Shown: one piece after another, positions 1-5,797 of the stretch | Numbering within the stretch: position 1 is the first letter of the stretch | Layout of the letters: every line of letters begins with the position of its first letter | Notes under the pieces: model-generated | Seen by the model: only the letters and a program-made list of their open reading frames with translations | The model's database searches: none | What the model was told of the DNA's origin: nothing | Origin: Actinomycetota bacterium | GTDB lineage: Bacteria > Actinomycetota > Acidimicrobiia > Spongiisociales > ZC4RG35 | NCBI GenBank assembly: GCA_003242515.1 | Contig: QGUS01000060.1 | Coordinates: forward strand, 1 to 8,412 | DNA: 8,412 bases | Reading direction: 5' to 3' | Translations under genes and position numbers: made by a program

Positions 1-100
1 TGGGGGGGCCGCTGGGGGGGGCGGCTGGGGGCCCGGGGGGTGGGGCGGGTTGGGGGCGGGGGTCGGGGGGGTGGGGGGGGGGGCCGGGGCGCCCGGGGCG
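1..100 (-). repeat. Low-complexity G-tract region encoding a proline-rich linker
   Basis: The plus strand is almost pure G with interspersed C/T, including an 11-G run at 73-83 and many runs of 4-8 G. On the minus strand, in frame with the beta-helix gene, it encodes a linker of mostly proline with A, T, N, H and Q. The frame stays open to the edge. Runs this long are prone to sequencing length errors, so the exact linker length and the frame beyond it are uncertain. The plus strand also has many potential G-quadruplex registers. Confidence 0.75.
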
Positions 101-912
101 CCGACGTCCACGGGCTCGCCGGTGGAGGCCCACACGTTGCCCGACCAGCCCACCGGGCCGTCGGCGGAGAGCACGCCGTAGGCGAACTTGTCCCCGATCC
201 GGTTGTTCTCGAACACCACGTTCTGCGGCATGCCGTGACCGCCGTTGCGCACGAAGATCACGTAGGCGCCGCCGTTCAGGTAGTTGTTGACGAAGGTGAT
301 GTCACGCGACGCCCCGAGGTCGGACTTCACGATCACCGCGGCGTTCCCGGAGAGCAGGGGGCTCGAGGCGTTGAGCGTGGAGTTCTTCACCACCGCGTTG
401 CGGGAGCCACCGTCGTCCTGGACCGCATCGGCGTGCGGGGAGCCGCTCTTGGAAGCCAGGTGATGGACGTGGATCCGGTCGTAGACGACGTTGTTTCCGA
501 GCTTGATGCCGTCCTCGACGTGGTGGATATCGATGCACTTGGCCCGGATGTTGTGGCCGCCGATGCCGCGCTGGCCGACATGGCTCGGGTGACCGATCTC
601 GGAGTACTCGATGTTGAGGGAGGCGTTGGACTTCTCGTCCACGTACACGGTCCAGAAGCTGCTCGTGTACACCCAGACGTTGCGGACGGTGACGTTGGGG
701 GCCTGGATGCGGAGAGTGCCGCGGATCTCGAGGTTCTCGATCACGGCGCCGCTCTGGGTGACCGTCATGTCGCCCTGGTGGACCTGGAGGGCGTTGGGGT
801 CGGAAAGGCCGGCGCAGGAGGCGGCATTGGCGGGCGGGGCCGTCACCACTCCCAGGCCGGCGACCAGGGAGAGCAGCAGGGTCGCGACGAGAACGTGCTT
901 CTTTTGGGGCAT
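1..912 (-). CDS. Secreted right-handed beta-helix protein (pectate-lyase-like fold), 3' end beyond the window
   Basis: Reading leftward from an ATG at 912 gives 304 uninterrupted codons to the window edge, with no stop. Residues 1-30 are a clear Sec signal peptide: a KK-containing start, a hydrophobic core (about 7-24) and an ANA cleavage motif. Residues 40-265 show short beta-strand repeats rich in N and V (VIENLEIRG, VTVRNVWV, NVVFENNRIG) typical of right-handed parallel beta-helix proteins, plus an HADAVQ motif at 160-165 like the H-x-D-x-x-Q motif seen in actinobacterial members. C33 and C126 could form a disulfide. From about residue 272 the chain becomes an A/P/T linker, so another domain or wall anchor probably follows off the edge. 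GGAGA lies 7-8 nt upstream of the ATG. The neighbourhood suggests polysaccharide binding, lysis or epimerisation, but no catalytic residues can be assigned. Longer-looking open frames over this region have implausible R/G/P composition and are shadows. Confidence 0.85.
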   Translation of the reverse strand, partial: MPQKKHVLVATLLLSLVAGLGVVTAPPANAASCAGLSDPNALQVHQGDMTVTQSGAVIENLEIRGTLRIQAPNVTVRNVWVYTSSFWTVYVDEKSNASLNIEYSEIGHPSHVGQRGIGGHNIRAKCIDIHHVEDGIKLGNNVVYDRIHVHHLASKSGSPHADAVQDDGGSRNAVVKNSTLNASSPLLSGNAAVIVKSDLGASRDITFVNNYLNGGAYVIFVRNGGHGMPQNVVFENNRIGDKFAYGVLSADGPVGWSGNVWASTGEPVDVGAPGAPAPPPTPPTPAPNPPHPPGPQPPPPAAPP

Positions 913-936
913 TGGGGCTTCTCCGTTGTTGGGGGC

Positions 937-955
937 GGACACGGAAAGTGCGTCC
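937..955 (-). other. Small hairpin in the 5' leader of the beta-helix gene
   Basis: On the minus strand GGACGCAC and GTGTCC can pair (GGA-CAC with GTG-TCC, with a two-base CG bulge) around a TTTCC loop. It would sit near the start of the predicted leader RNA, about 25 nt before the start codon. It matches no riboswitch class I could confirm and may only stabilise the message. Confidence 0.25.
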
Positions 956-965
956 CTTACCCATG

Positions 966-993
966 AGGTCGGCATCCGAATCAGCCGCCTTTA
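966..993 (-). promoter_or_regulatory. Candidate sigma-28 (FliA/WhiG/SigD-type) promoter for the beta-helix gene
   Basis: Read leftward, TAAA (993-990) is followed by a 16-nt spacer and GCCGACCT (973-966). The known sigma-28 consensus is TAAA, about 15 nt, then GCCGATAA. Six of the eight -10 positions (GCCGA and the first variable position aside) are close, with the last bases diverging. Its position, just downstream of a terminator-like repeat and about 54 nt before the ATG, is right for the beta-helix gene. The predicted start of transcription is near 958. Single-site matches of this length can arise by chance, so this is a candidate. Confidence 0.4.
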
Positions 994-998
994 GGTTT

Positions 999-1035
999 TC
1001 CGGCCGGTGGCGCCCCGGGCCCCGGACCGGCCGGA
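999..1035 (-). terminator. Terminator-like inverted repeat after the acetyltransferase gene
   Basis: TCCGGCCGGT (999-1008) and ACCGGCCGGA (1026-1035) are perfect 10-bp complementary arms around a 17-nt GC-only loop that is itself partly palindromic. It begins 8 nt after the acetyltransferase stop codon and lies before the next gene's candidate promoter, the usual place for a terminator. There is no U tract on the minus-strand RNA, which reads AAAACC after the stem. It would therefore be a stem-only terminator or a Rho-assisted/3'-end-stabilising structure. Confidence 0.45.
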
Positions 1036-1042
1036 CGGCACC

Positions 1043-1504
1043 CTAACGGCCCATCGGGCGGGCCGGCACGCCTGCCACCACCGCGCCCGGGGGGACGTCT
1101 TTGGTCACCACCGCACCGGCCCCGACCAGGGCCCCGGCGCCGATCGTGACCCCGGCGAGGATGGTGGCCCCGGAACCGATCGAGGCCCCGTCCTCCACCC
1201 TCGTCGGCACCAGCTCCCAGTCGTCCGGGCCCTGGAGACGCCCGTCCGGAGTGGTGGCCCTAGGCTGGAGGTCGTTGGTGAACATCACGCCGTGGCCGAC
1301 GAAGACGCCGTCGCCGATCTCCACCCCGGTGCAGACGAACGAATGGCTGGAGATCTTGCACCGGGCGCCGATCACCACCCCCCGCTGGATCTCGACGAAC
1401 GGGCCGATCATCGTCCCGTCCCCGATCCGGCAGCCGTAGATGTTGACGAGATCAGGGTGGTGGATGACCACACCCTCCCCGAGCTGGACGTCGTCGGCGA
1501 TCAA
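1043..1504 (-). CDS. WbpD-like nucleotide-sugar N-acetyltransferase (left-handed beta-helix, hexapeptide repeats)
   Basis: The 153-residue product is built almost entirely of hexapeptide repeats (IGDGTMIGPFVEIQ, VVIGARCKI, ASIGSGATILAGVTIGAGA), the left-handed beta-helix fold of trimeric acetyl-CoA transferases. It closely resembles the WbpD/WlbB/FdtC-type enzymes that N-acetylate an amino group on a nucleotide sugar. Landmarks are VNIYGC near residue 21, SSH with H54 and GHGVMFTND with H71, either being a candidate catalytic base, and the usual VVAGVPARP C-terminus. I chose TTG at 1504 because GGAGGGG precedes it at ideal spacing and homology begins there. An in-frame GTG at 1612 would add 36 residues of arginine-rich sequence unlike the family and has no convincing ribosome site. 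It is divergent from the aminotransferase it probably works with. The donor is expected to be acetyl-CoA; the exact sugar is unknown. Confidence 0.88.
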   Translation of the reverse strand: MIADDVQLGEGVVIHHPDLVNIYGCRIGDGTMIGPFVEIQRGVVIGARCKISSHSFVCTGVEIGDGVFVGHGVMFTNDLQPRATTPDGRLQGPDDWELVPTRVEDGASIGSGATILAGVTIGAGALVGAGAVVTKDVPPGAVVAGVPARPMGR

Positions 1505-1662
1505 GGGTGCCCCTCCGTGTCTCGCTTGCCATCGCCGCAGGTTAGTGAGGGGCCCTCGCGGCCGCTCCCGAGGCGCCGCGCGGGCGGAGAACGCGAAAAA
1601 TCGGGGTTTCACCCAACGCCACTATCGACTACTCTCCGTGGCGGGATATTGGGAGGCTAATC
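1505..1662. promoter_or_regulatory. Divergent intergenic control region
   Basis: This 158-bp region separates the leftward acetyltransferase from the rightward operon and should hold both promoters. For the rightward operon the best candidate I see is TTTCAC (1607-1612), a 17-nt spacer, then TACTCT (1630-1635), about 28 nt before the GTG start. The -10 fits TAnnnT but the -35 is poor. A short palindrome, GGGT-TTC-ACCC (1604-1614), overlaps that -35 and could be an operator half or chance. No convincing leftward promoter was found. It is slightly less GC-rich around 1590-1660 than the genes. Confidence 0.35.
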
Positions 1663-2883
1663 GTGGGTGTTCCTGGGGCAGCATCGACGCCGCGCGTCGT
1701 CGACGACCGCGTGATCGTCGACATCAGAGGCGACGAACCGATCGTCACCACCGCGCGTGCGGTTCCGTTCTTGAATCTCGCCGCGCTCCATGCACAGGTC
1801 GAGGACGAGATCATCGAGGCCTGGCGCGGCATCCTGAGGTCTGCCGCGTTCATCGGTGGCGAGGCGGTCCGCCGCTACGAGGAGCGGCTCGCCGGGTACC
1901 TGGGTGTCCCGGCGGTGGTGGGCGTGGGCAACGGCACCGACGCCATCACCCTGGCGCTGCTGGCGCTGGGCGTCGGCCCGGGTGACGAGGTCATCGCACC
2001 GGCCAACACCTTCGTCGCCACGATCGAGGCGATCATCCACGCCGGGGCCACTCCGGTGCTCGCCGACGTGGACCCCGACACGGCGACCCTCGACCCGGTG
2101 TCCGCGGAGTCGAAGATCACCCCGAGGACCCGGTGCATCGTGCCGGTCCAGCTCTACGGCCAGGCCGCGAACATGGACGCGATCATGGCCCTGGCGGCCG
2201 CCTACGGCCTGCTCGTGGTGGAGGACAACGCCCAGTCCCTGGGCGCCCACTACCGGGGCCGCAAGGTGGGGTCGTTCGGGCACGCCTCGACCATGTCCTT
2301 CTACCCGGGCAAGAACCTCGGTGCGGCGGGTGACGGTGGCGCCATCGCCTTCCAGGACCCGGAAGTGGCGGCGAGGGCCCGTGCGCTCGCCGACCACGGA
2401 CGCTGGGGCGACGCCCACGACTTCGTCGGCTACAACAGCCGCCTCGACGCCCTGCAGGCCGCGGCCCTCGACATCAAGCTGGGCCACCTGGACGCATGGA
2501 ACGCGCGCCGGCGCGAGATCGCCGCCATCTACGAGCGGTCGATCCACCACCCGGACCTGCGCCTGCCGGTGACCGGCCCGGAACGCGACCACATCTTCCA
2601 TTTGTACGTGGTCAGGCATCCCGCCCGCGACGAGCTGCGCCAGGCGCTGAGCGAGCGGGGAATCGAGACGCGACTTCACTATCCGACCCCGATCCACCTG
2701 CTCGAGCCCTACCGCCATCTCGGCGAGGGACCGGGTTCGTTCCCGGTGGCCGAGACGTGGGCGCAGGAGCTCTTCTCGCTGCCCATGTGCCCCACCCTGG
2801 CCGACGAGGGCGCGCTGCGGGTGGCCGAGGCGATCGAGGAGATCCTGGGGGAGCGTCTTGTTCGCGCGCACTCGACTACTTGA
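1663..2883 (+). CDS. DegT/DnrJ/EryC1/StrS-family PLP-dependent nucleotide-sugar aminotransferase
   Basis: This 406-residue enzyme transfers an amino group, usually from glutamate, to a keto-sugar nucleotide in the cytosol. Family signatures are in order: GNGTDAI (90-95 region), GDEVIAPANTF (107-117), VVEDNAQSLGA (185-195, D188 contacting the PLP ring nitrogen), and SFYPGKNLGAAGDGGA (212-227), where K217 is the PLP Schiff-base lysine. NSRLD (258-262) and the HYPTPIH block (339-345) are also conserved. The SFYPGKNLG form resembles 3-aminotransferases such as FdtB/QdtB as well as WbpE, so a 3-amino sugar is plausible. The start is GTG at 1663, with GGGAGG 6 nt upstream. This gives about 33 residues before the usual family beginning (VPFLNL), an unusual extension. 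It heads the rightward operon and overlaps the next gene by 26 nt. Confidence 0.93.
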   Translation: MGVPGAASTPRVVDDRVIVDIRGDEPIVTTARAVPFLNLAALHAQVEDEIIEAWRGILRSAAFIGGEAVRRYEERLAGYLGVPAVVGVGNGTDAITLALLALGVGPGDEVIAPANTFVATIEAIIHAGATPVLADVDPDTATLDPVSAESKITPRTRCIVPVQLYGQAANMDAIMALAAAYGLLVVEDNAQSLGAHYRGRKVGSFGHASTMSFYPGKNLGAAGDGGAIAFQDPEVAARARALADHGRWGDAHDFVGYNSRLDALQAAALDIKLGHLDAWNARRREIAAIYERSIHHPDLRLPVTGPERDHIFHLYVVRHPARDELRQALSERGIETRLHYPTPIHLLEPYRHLGEGPGSFPVAETWAQELFSLPMCPTLADEGALRVAEAIEEILGERLVRAHSTT

Positions 2884-4279
2884 GCGGGCCCAGCTCGCCG
2901 TTCTGAGGGGAATGGCGGCGTTCATCGCCGCCGTCATCTCGACCTGGGCCCGCCACGAGGTCATCGAGGGGGTCAACCCCTCCCTCTGGGCGCGGTACAT
3001 CCCGCCCGCACTCATCGCCGGGGTGCTCGTCCCCCTGTGCCTGTCCCGCGTCCCGGAGAAGCGCGGCACGCTCTTCCTCTCCAAGCACCTGCTCCGCCTG
3101 GCGAAGGGCGTGGTCCTGGCCACCCTCCTGCTCGCCTTCCTGTCCTTCTTCTACCGGGGGGAGGAGTACTCCCGGGGCGCCATGCTGATCTTCATTCCGA
3201 CCTCCCTGCTCCTGGTCTGGTTCGCCGGGCGGTTCCACATCTGGCTGCTCGACCGGATCCGGGCCAACGAGCAGGCCGCGAGCCGGGTCGTCGTCGTGGG
3301 CATGGGCTCGCAGGGCATCCGTCTGGCCGCCGAGCTCGAGGCCAGCCCGGCCACCCAGAAGGTGGTCGGCTACCTCGACACCACCGCCAACCCCGATGCC
3401 CGCTCCCTGGAGCGGCTCGGGGCCCCGTCCGACCTGGCCACGGTGATCCGGGAGCACGGGGTCAGCATGGTGGTGATCACCTCGGACCGGCTCGGTGCGG
3501 CCCAGATCGAGGACGCCATCGGGGTCGCCATGGCCGAGGGCGCCAAGTGGATGCTGGTCCCTCAGATCCACGGCATGGTGCTGGACCGGCTCAGCTTCGA
3601 GGTGGTCAACGGCATCCCGGTCGTCTCCGAGCGCGGCGGCCGGATCGTGGGCCACCACTGGTACCTGAAGCGGGCCTTCGACATCGTCGGCGCCGGCATC
3701 GCCCTCATCCTCTCGTCGCCGCTCTTCCTGCTGGCCGCAGTCGCCACGCGCCTCAGCTCCCGCGGCCCGGTGATCTACCGGCAGGAGCGCATCGGCATGA
3801 ACGGCCGGCCCTTCACCCTCTACAAGTTCCGCACGATGCGTGTCGACTGCGACACGAGCACGCACGAGCAGTACGTGGCCAGGTGGATCACCGGCAAGAC
3901 CGGAGAGGCCGCCGCCGGCAACGGCGCCGTCCACAAGATGACCGACGACAAGCGGGTGACCAGGGTCGGCAGGATCCTGCGGGCCACCTCTATCGACGAG
4001 CTCCCGCAGCTCTGGAACGTCCTCAAGGGCGACATGAGCCTGGTCGGTCCCCGTCCGCCCATCGAGTACGAGGTGGCGCGCTACACCGACTGGCACCGCC
4101 GCCGGCTCGCCGTGCCGCCCGGGGTCACCGGCCCCTGGCAGGTCAGCGGGCGCAACCGCCTGTCCTTCGAGGACATGGTCCGGCTCGACATCGCCTACAT
4201 CGAGTCGTGGTCGCTGGGGCTGGACGTGAAGATCCTGCTCCGCACGGTTCCTGCACTCTTCGCACACAGGGGTTCATGA
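2858..4279 (+). CDS. Polyprenyl-phosphate sugar-1-phosphate transferase (WbaP/CpsE-like initiating enzyme)
   Basis: The 473-residue membrane protein starts polymer assembly by moving a sugar phosphate from a nucleotide sugar to undecaprenyl phosphate. The N-terminal half has about four membrane segments (roughly 13-30, 47-63, 84-98, 108-124). A Rossmann-like CoA_binding_3-type domain follows (VVVVGMGSQG, 144-153), then a re-entrant hydrophobic helix (273-298) and the C-terminal catalytic domain. That domain has YRQERIGMNGRPFTLYKFRTM (307-327), IDELPQLWNVLKGDMSLVGPRP with the catalytic D380-E381 pair, and PGVTGPWQVSGRN (421-433). All expected family motifs are present. I chose TTG at 2858 because GGGGGAG lies 5 nt upstream and the overlap suggests translational coupling. 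ATG at 2912 is an alternative but its GAGGGG is too close. The sugar transferred cannot be read from the sequence. Confidence 0.93.
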   Translation: MFARTRLLERAQLAVLRGMAAFIAAVISTWARHEVIEGVNPSLWARYIPPALIAGVLVPLCLSRVPEKRGTLFLSKHLLRLAKGVVLATLLLAFLSFFYRGEEYSRGAMLIFIPTSLLLVWFAGRFHIWLLDRIRANEQAASRVVVVGMGSQGIRLAAELEASPATQKVVGYLDTTANPDARSLERLGAPSDLATVIREHGVSMVVITSDRLGAAQIEDAIGVAMAEGAKWMLVPQIHGMVLDRLSFEVVNGIPVVSERGGRIVGHHWYLKRAFDIVGAGIALILSSPLFLLAAVATRLSSRGPVIYRQERIGMNGRPFTLYKFRTMRVDCDTSTHEQYVARWITGKTGEAAAGNGAVHKMTDDKRVTRVGRILRATSIDELPQLWNVLKGDMSLVGPRPPIEYEVARYTDWHRRRLAVPPGVTGPWQVSGRNRLSFEDMVRLDIAYIESWSLGLDVKILLRTVPALFAHRGS

Positions 4280-4307
4280 AGTTGGGGGCGAGACATGGAG
4301 GTGAGTG
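4280..4307 (+). promoter_or_regulatory. Short gap with strong ribosome binding site for the dehydrogenase
   Basis: The 28-nt gap contains GGAGGTGA (4297-4304), an almost perfect Shine-Dalgarno match placed 6 nt before ATG 4308. It decides between the ATG and the adjacent upstream GTG at 4305. There is no terminator-like repeat, so the operon should continue through. Confidence 0.7.
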
Positions 4308-5390
4308 ATGGGTGATGTCCGGATCGGGCTGATCGGGTACGGCTACTGGGGGCCGAACCTGGCCCGCAACGTGTCGGCGCTGGCCGGCGACGGGGTCGAG
4401 CTGGCCGCCATCGCCGACCGCGATGCGGCGCAGCGGATGCGGGCGCGGGAGGCGTTCCCGGGGGTCGAGGTGGTCGAGGACGGGATGGCCCTCATCCAGC
4501 GTCCCGACGTCGACGCCGTGGTGATCGCGACGCCGGTCGGCTCGCACCACGCGCTGGCCAGGGCGGCGCTGATGGCGGGCAAGCACGTCATGGTGGAGAA
4601 GCCGCTGGCAGCGACCGTGGCCGAGGCGGAGGAGCTGGTGACCCTCGCCGACCAGAAGGGTCTCGTGCTCATGGTCGGCCACGTCTTCGAGTACTCCGAC
4701 GCCGTCGAGTACATGAAGGAGGTCGTCGACTCCGGCGAACTGGGCGAGATCCTCTACATCCGCTCGCTGCGCGTGAACCTCGGCCTGTACCAGCGCGACA
4801 TCAACGTGCTCTGGGACCTGGCCCCGCACGACCTCTCGATCGTCAACTTCCTCCTGGGCAACGAGCCGCAGGCGGTCTCTGCCGTCGGGCGCGCCCACGT
4901 GACCCCGGGCGTTGAGGACATCGTCAACCTCAACCTCCACTACGAGTCGTCGCCGCTGGTCACGGTCGTGGTCTCCTGGCTGGACCCGCGGAAGATCCGG
5001 GAGATGACCGTGATCGGCTCCAGGAAGATGCTCGTCTACGACGACGTCTCCGCCATCGAGAAGATCAAGATCTTCGACAAGGGCGTCGACCGGCCGAGCT
5101 CGTACTCGTCGTTCGGCGAGTTCCACTACTCCTACCGGTACGGCGACATCGTGACCCCGATGATCCGGATCCGTGAGCCCCTGTCCACCGAGTGCCAGCA
5201 CTTCGTGGACTGCATCCGGCATGGCAAGTCCCCGCGGTCCGACGGCCACTCCGGCGCCCGAGTGGTCCGGGGCCTCTCGGCCGCCCAGCTCAGCCTGCAG
5301 CGCGACGGCGCCATGGTCCGCCTCGACGACCCGGCCGTGAGGACCGTGTCGGGCCGGATCGGAACGCTCTCCGTGGAGTCGACCGCGTGA
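4308..5390 (+). CDS. Gfo/Idh/MocA-family NAD(P)-dependent sugar dehydrogenase (WbpB/WlbA-like)
   Basis: The 360-residue oxidoreductase has an N-terminal Rossmann fold with GLIGYGYWGPN (7-17). VVIATPVGSHH (71-81) and the family's EKP motif (97-99, K98 in the active site) follow. The C-terminal sugar-binding domain has DLAPHDLSIVNFLLG (170-184), where H174 and D175 fit the family's catalytic histidine region. The GYGYWGPN subgroup is common in polysaccharide loci beside DegT aminotransferases and WbpD-like acetyltransferases, exactly as here. It probably oxidises a sugar nucleotide, at C3 if the WbpB model holds, giving the keto-sugar for the aminotransferase. ATG at 4308 is preferred because GGAGG ends 6 nt upstream; the adjacent GTG at 4305 is too close. 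The substrate is inferred only. Confidence 0.9.
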   Translation: MGDVRIGLIGYGYWGPNLARNVSALAGDGVELAAIADRDAAQRMRAREAFPGVEVVEDGMALIQRPDVDAVVIATPVGSHHALARAALMAGKHVMVEKPLAATVAEAEELVTLADQKGLVLMVGHVFEYSDAVEYMKEVVDSGELGEILYIRSLRVNLGLYQRDINVLWDLAPHDLSIVNFLLGNEPQAVSAVGRAHVTPGVEDIVNLNLHYESSPLVTVVVSWLDPRKIREMTVIGSRKMLVYDDVSAIEKIKIFDKGVDRPSSYSSFGEFHYSYRYGDIVTPMIRIREPLSTECQHFVDCIRHGKSPRSDGHSGARVVRGLSAAQLSLQRDGAMVRLDDPAVRTVSGRIGTLSVESTA

Positions 5391-5797
5391 GCCGATTCGC
5401 CCTCGTCGTCGACCCGGACGCCCGCCGGACGCGCATGCTCACCGGCGCGCTCCAGCTGTTCCAGCCCGGCTACCAGGTGGTCAACGCCCCGACCCTGGAG
5501 CGGGCGGAGGTGTGGATCGATGCCCGGGGCGTCCCCGACCTCCTCGTCGTCGACTTGGCCTCCAGCCCCGAGGAGGCCGTCCAGGACTGGACCAGGTCCC
5601 ATGGTGTGCCCGCGGATCGGGTGGTCGCCTGGCCCGACCCGGACGCGGCGCCCTCGGAGCGCTTCGCCGTCCTTCCGGTCGACGGGTCGCTCTCCGGGGT
5701 CCTGGCCGTGATTCGCGGGCTCGACGACCGGTTTCGGGTCGACACGGGCCGCAGCCTCGGCAAGACTTTCCGGATGAACGGAACCCGAGGTATATGA
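5387..5797 (+). CDS. Small orphan receiver-like (response-regulator fold) protein, probably degenerate
   Basis: The 136-residue protein starts at GTG 5387, overlapping the dehydrogenase stop by 4 nt (GTGA), with GGAG about 9 nt upstream. Its first 110 residues follow the CheY-like pattern. FALVVDPDARR has an acidic pair (D9, D11) after strand 1, and PDLLVVDL (50-57) puts D56 at the phosphoacceptor position. VVAWPDPD and FAVLPVDG occupy strands 4 and 5. The strand-4 Thr/Ser and strand-5 Lys needed for normal phospho-switching seem to be missing (W82/P83 and L96 at those places), so it may be a pseudo-receiver. There is no output domain. The C-terminal tail (about 112-136) is basic. It is cytosolic with no membrane segment. 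Similarity is by pattern only; I recognise no named family. Its coupling to dehydrogenase and Wzz-like genes suggests a role in polymer control. Confidence 0.7.
   Translation: MSRFALVVDPDARRTRMLTGALQLFQPGYQVVNAPTLERAEVWIDARGVPDLLVVDLASSPEEAVQDWTRSHGVPADRVVAWPDPDAAPSERFAVLPVDGSLSGVLAVIRGLDDRFRVDTGRSLGKTFRMNGTRGI

Noticed and set aside
302..964. A 220-codon minus-strand frame overlapping the beta-helix gene start
   Set aside because: It is an R/P/H-rich out-of-frame translation of the same strand. The in-frame ATG at 912 gives a far more protein-like product.
40..966. A 308-codon plus-strand open frame antisense to the beta-helix gene
   Set aside because: Its composition is dominated by G, V, D, A and H in no recognisable pattern, and it has no plausible ribosome site. 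The minus frame has a signal peptide and beta-helix repeats, so this is a shadow of high-GC coding.
913..998. A riboswitch (c-di-GMP-I or ydaO type) in the beta-helix leader
   Set aside because: A GGGACGCA string recalls the c-di-GMP-I core, but the matching GCAAACC and downstream elements and the helix order are absent. A sigma-28-type promoter explains the conserved-looking bases better.
1505..1612. GTG at 1612 as the start of the N-acetyltransferase
   Set aside because: The added 36 residues are arginine-rich and unlike the family, and no ribosome site precedes them. TTG 1504 has GGAGGGG at good spacing.
2876..5249. Long minus-strand open frames at 2876-4267 and 4143-5249
   Set aside because: Both are antisense to the sugar transferase and dehydrogenase, whose family motifs are unmistakable. 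The antisense products have shadow-type composition.
5192..5386. An upstream start for the receiver-like gene inside the dehydrogenase
   Set aside because: The upstream portion is a P/R-rich out-of-frame translation of the dehydrogenase. The receiver fold begins exactly at GTG 5387, in a typical 4-nt stop-start overlap.
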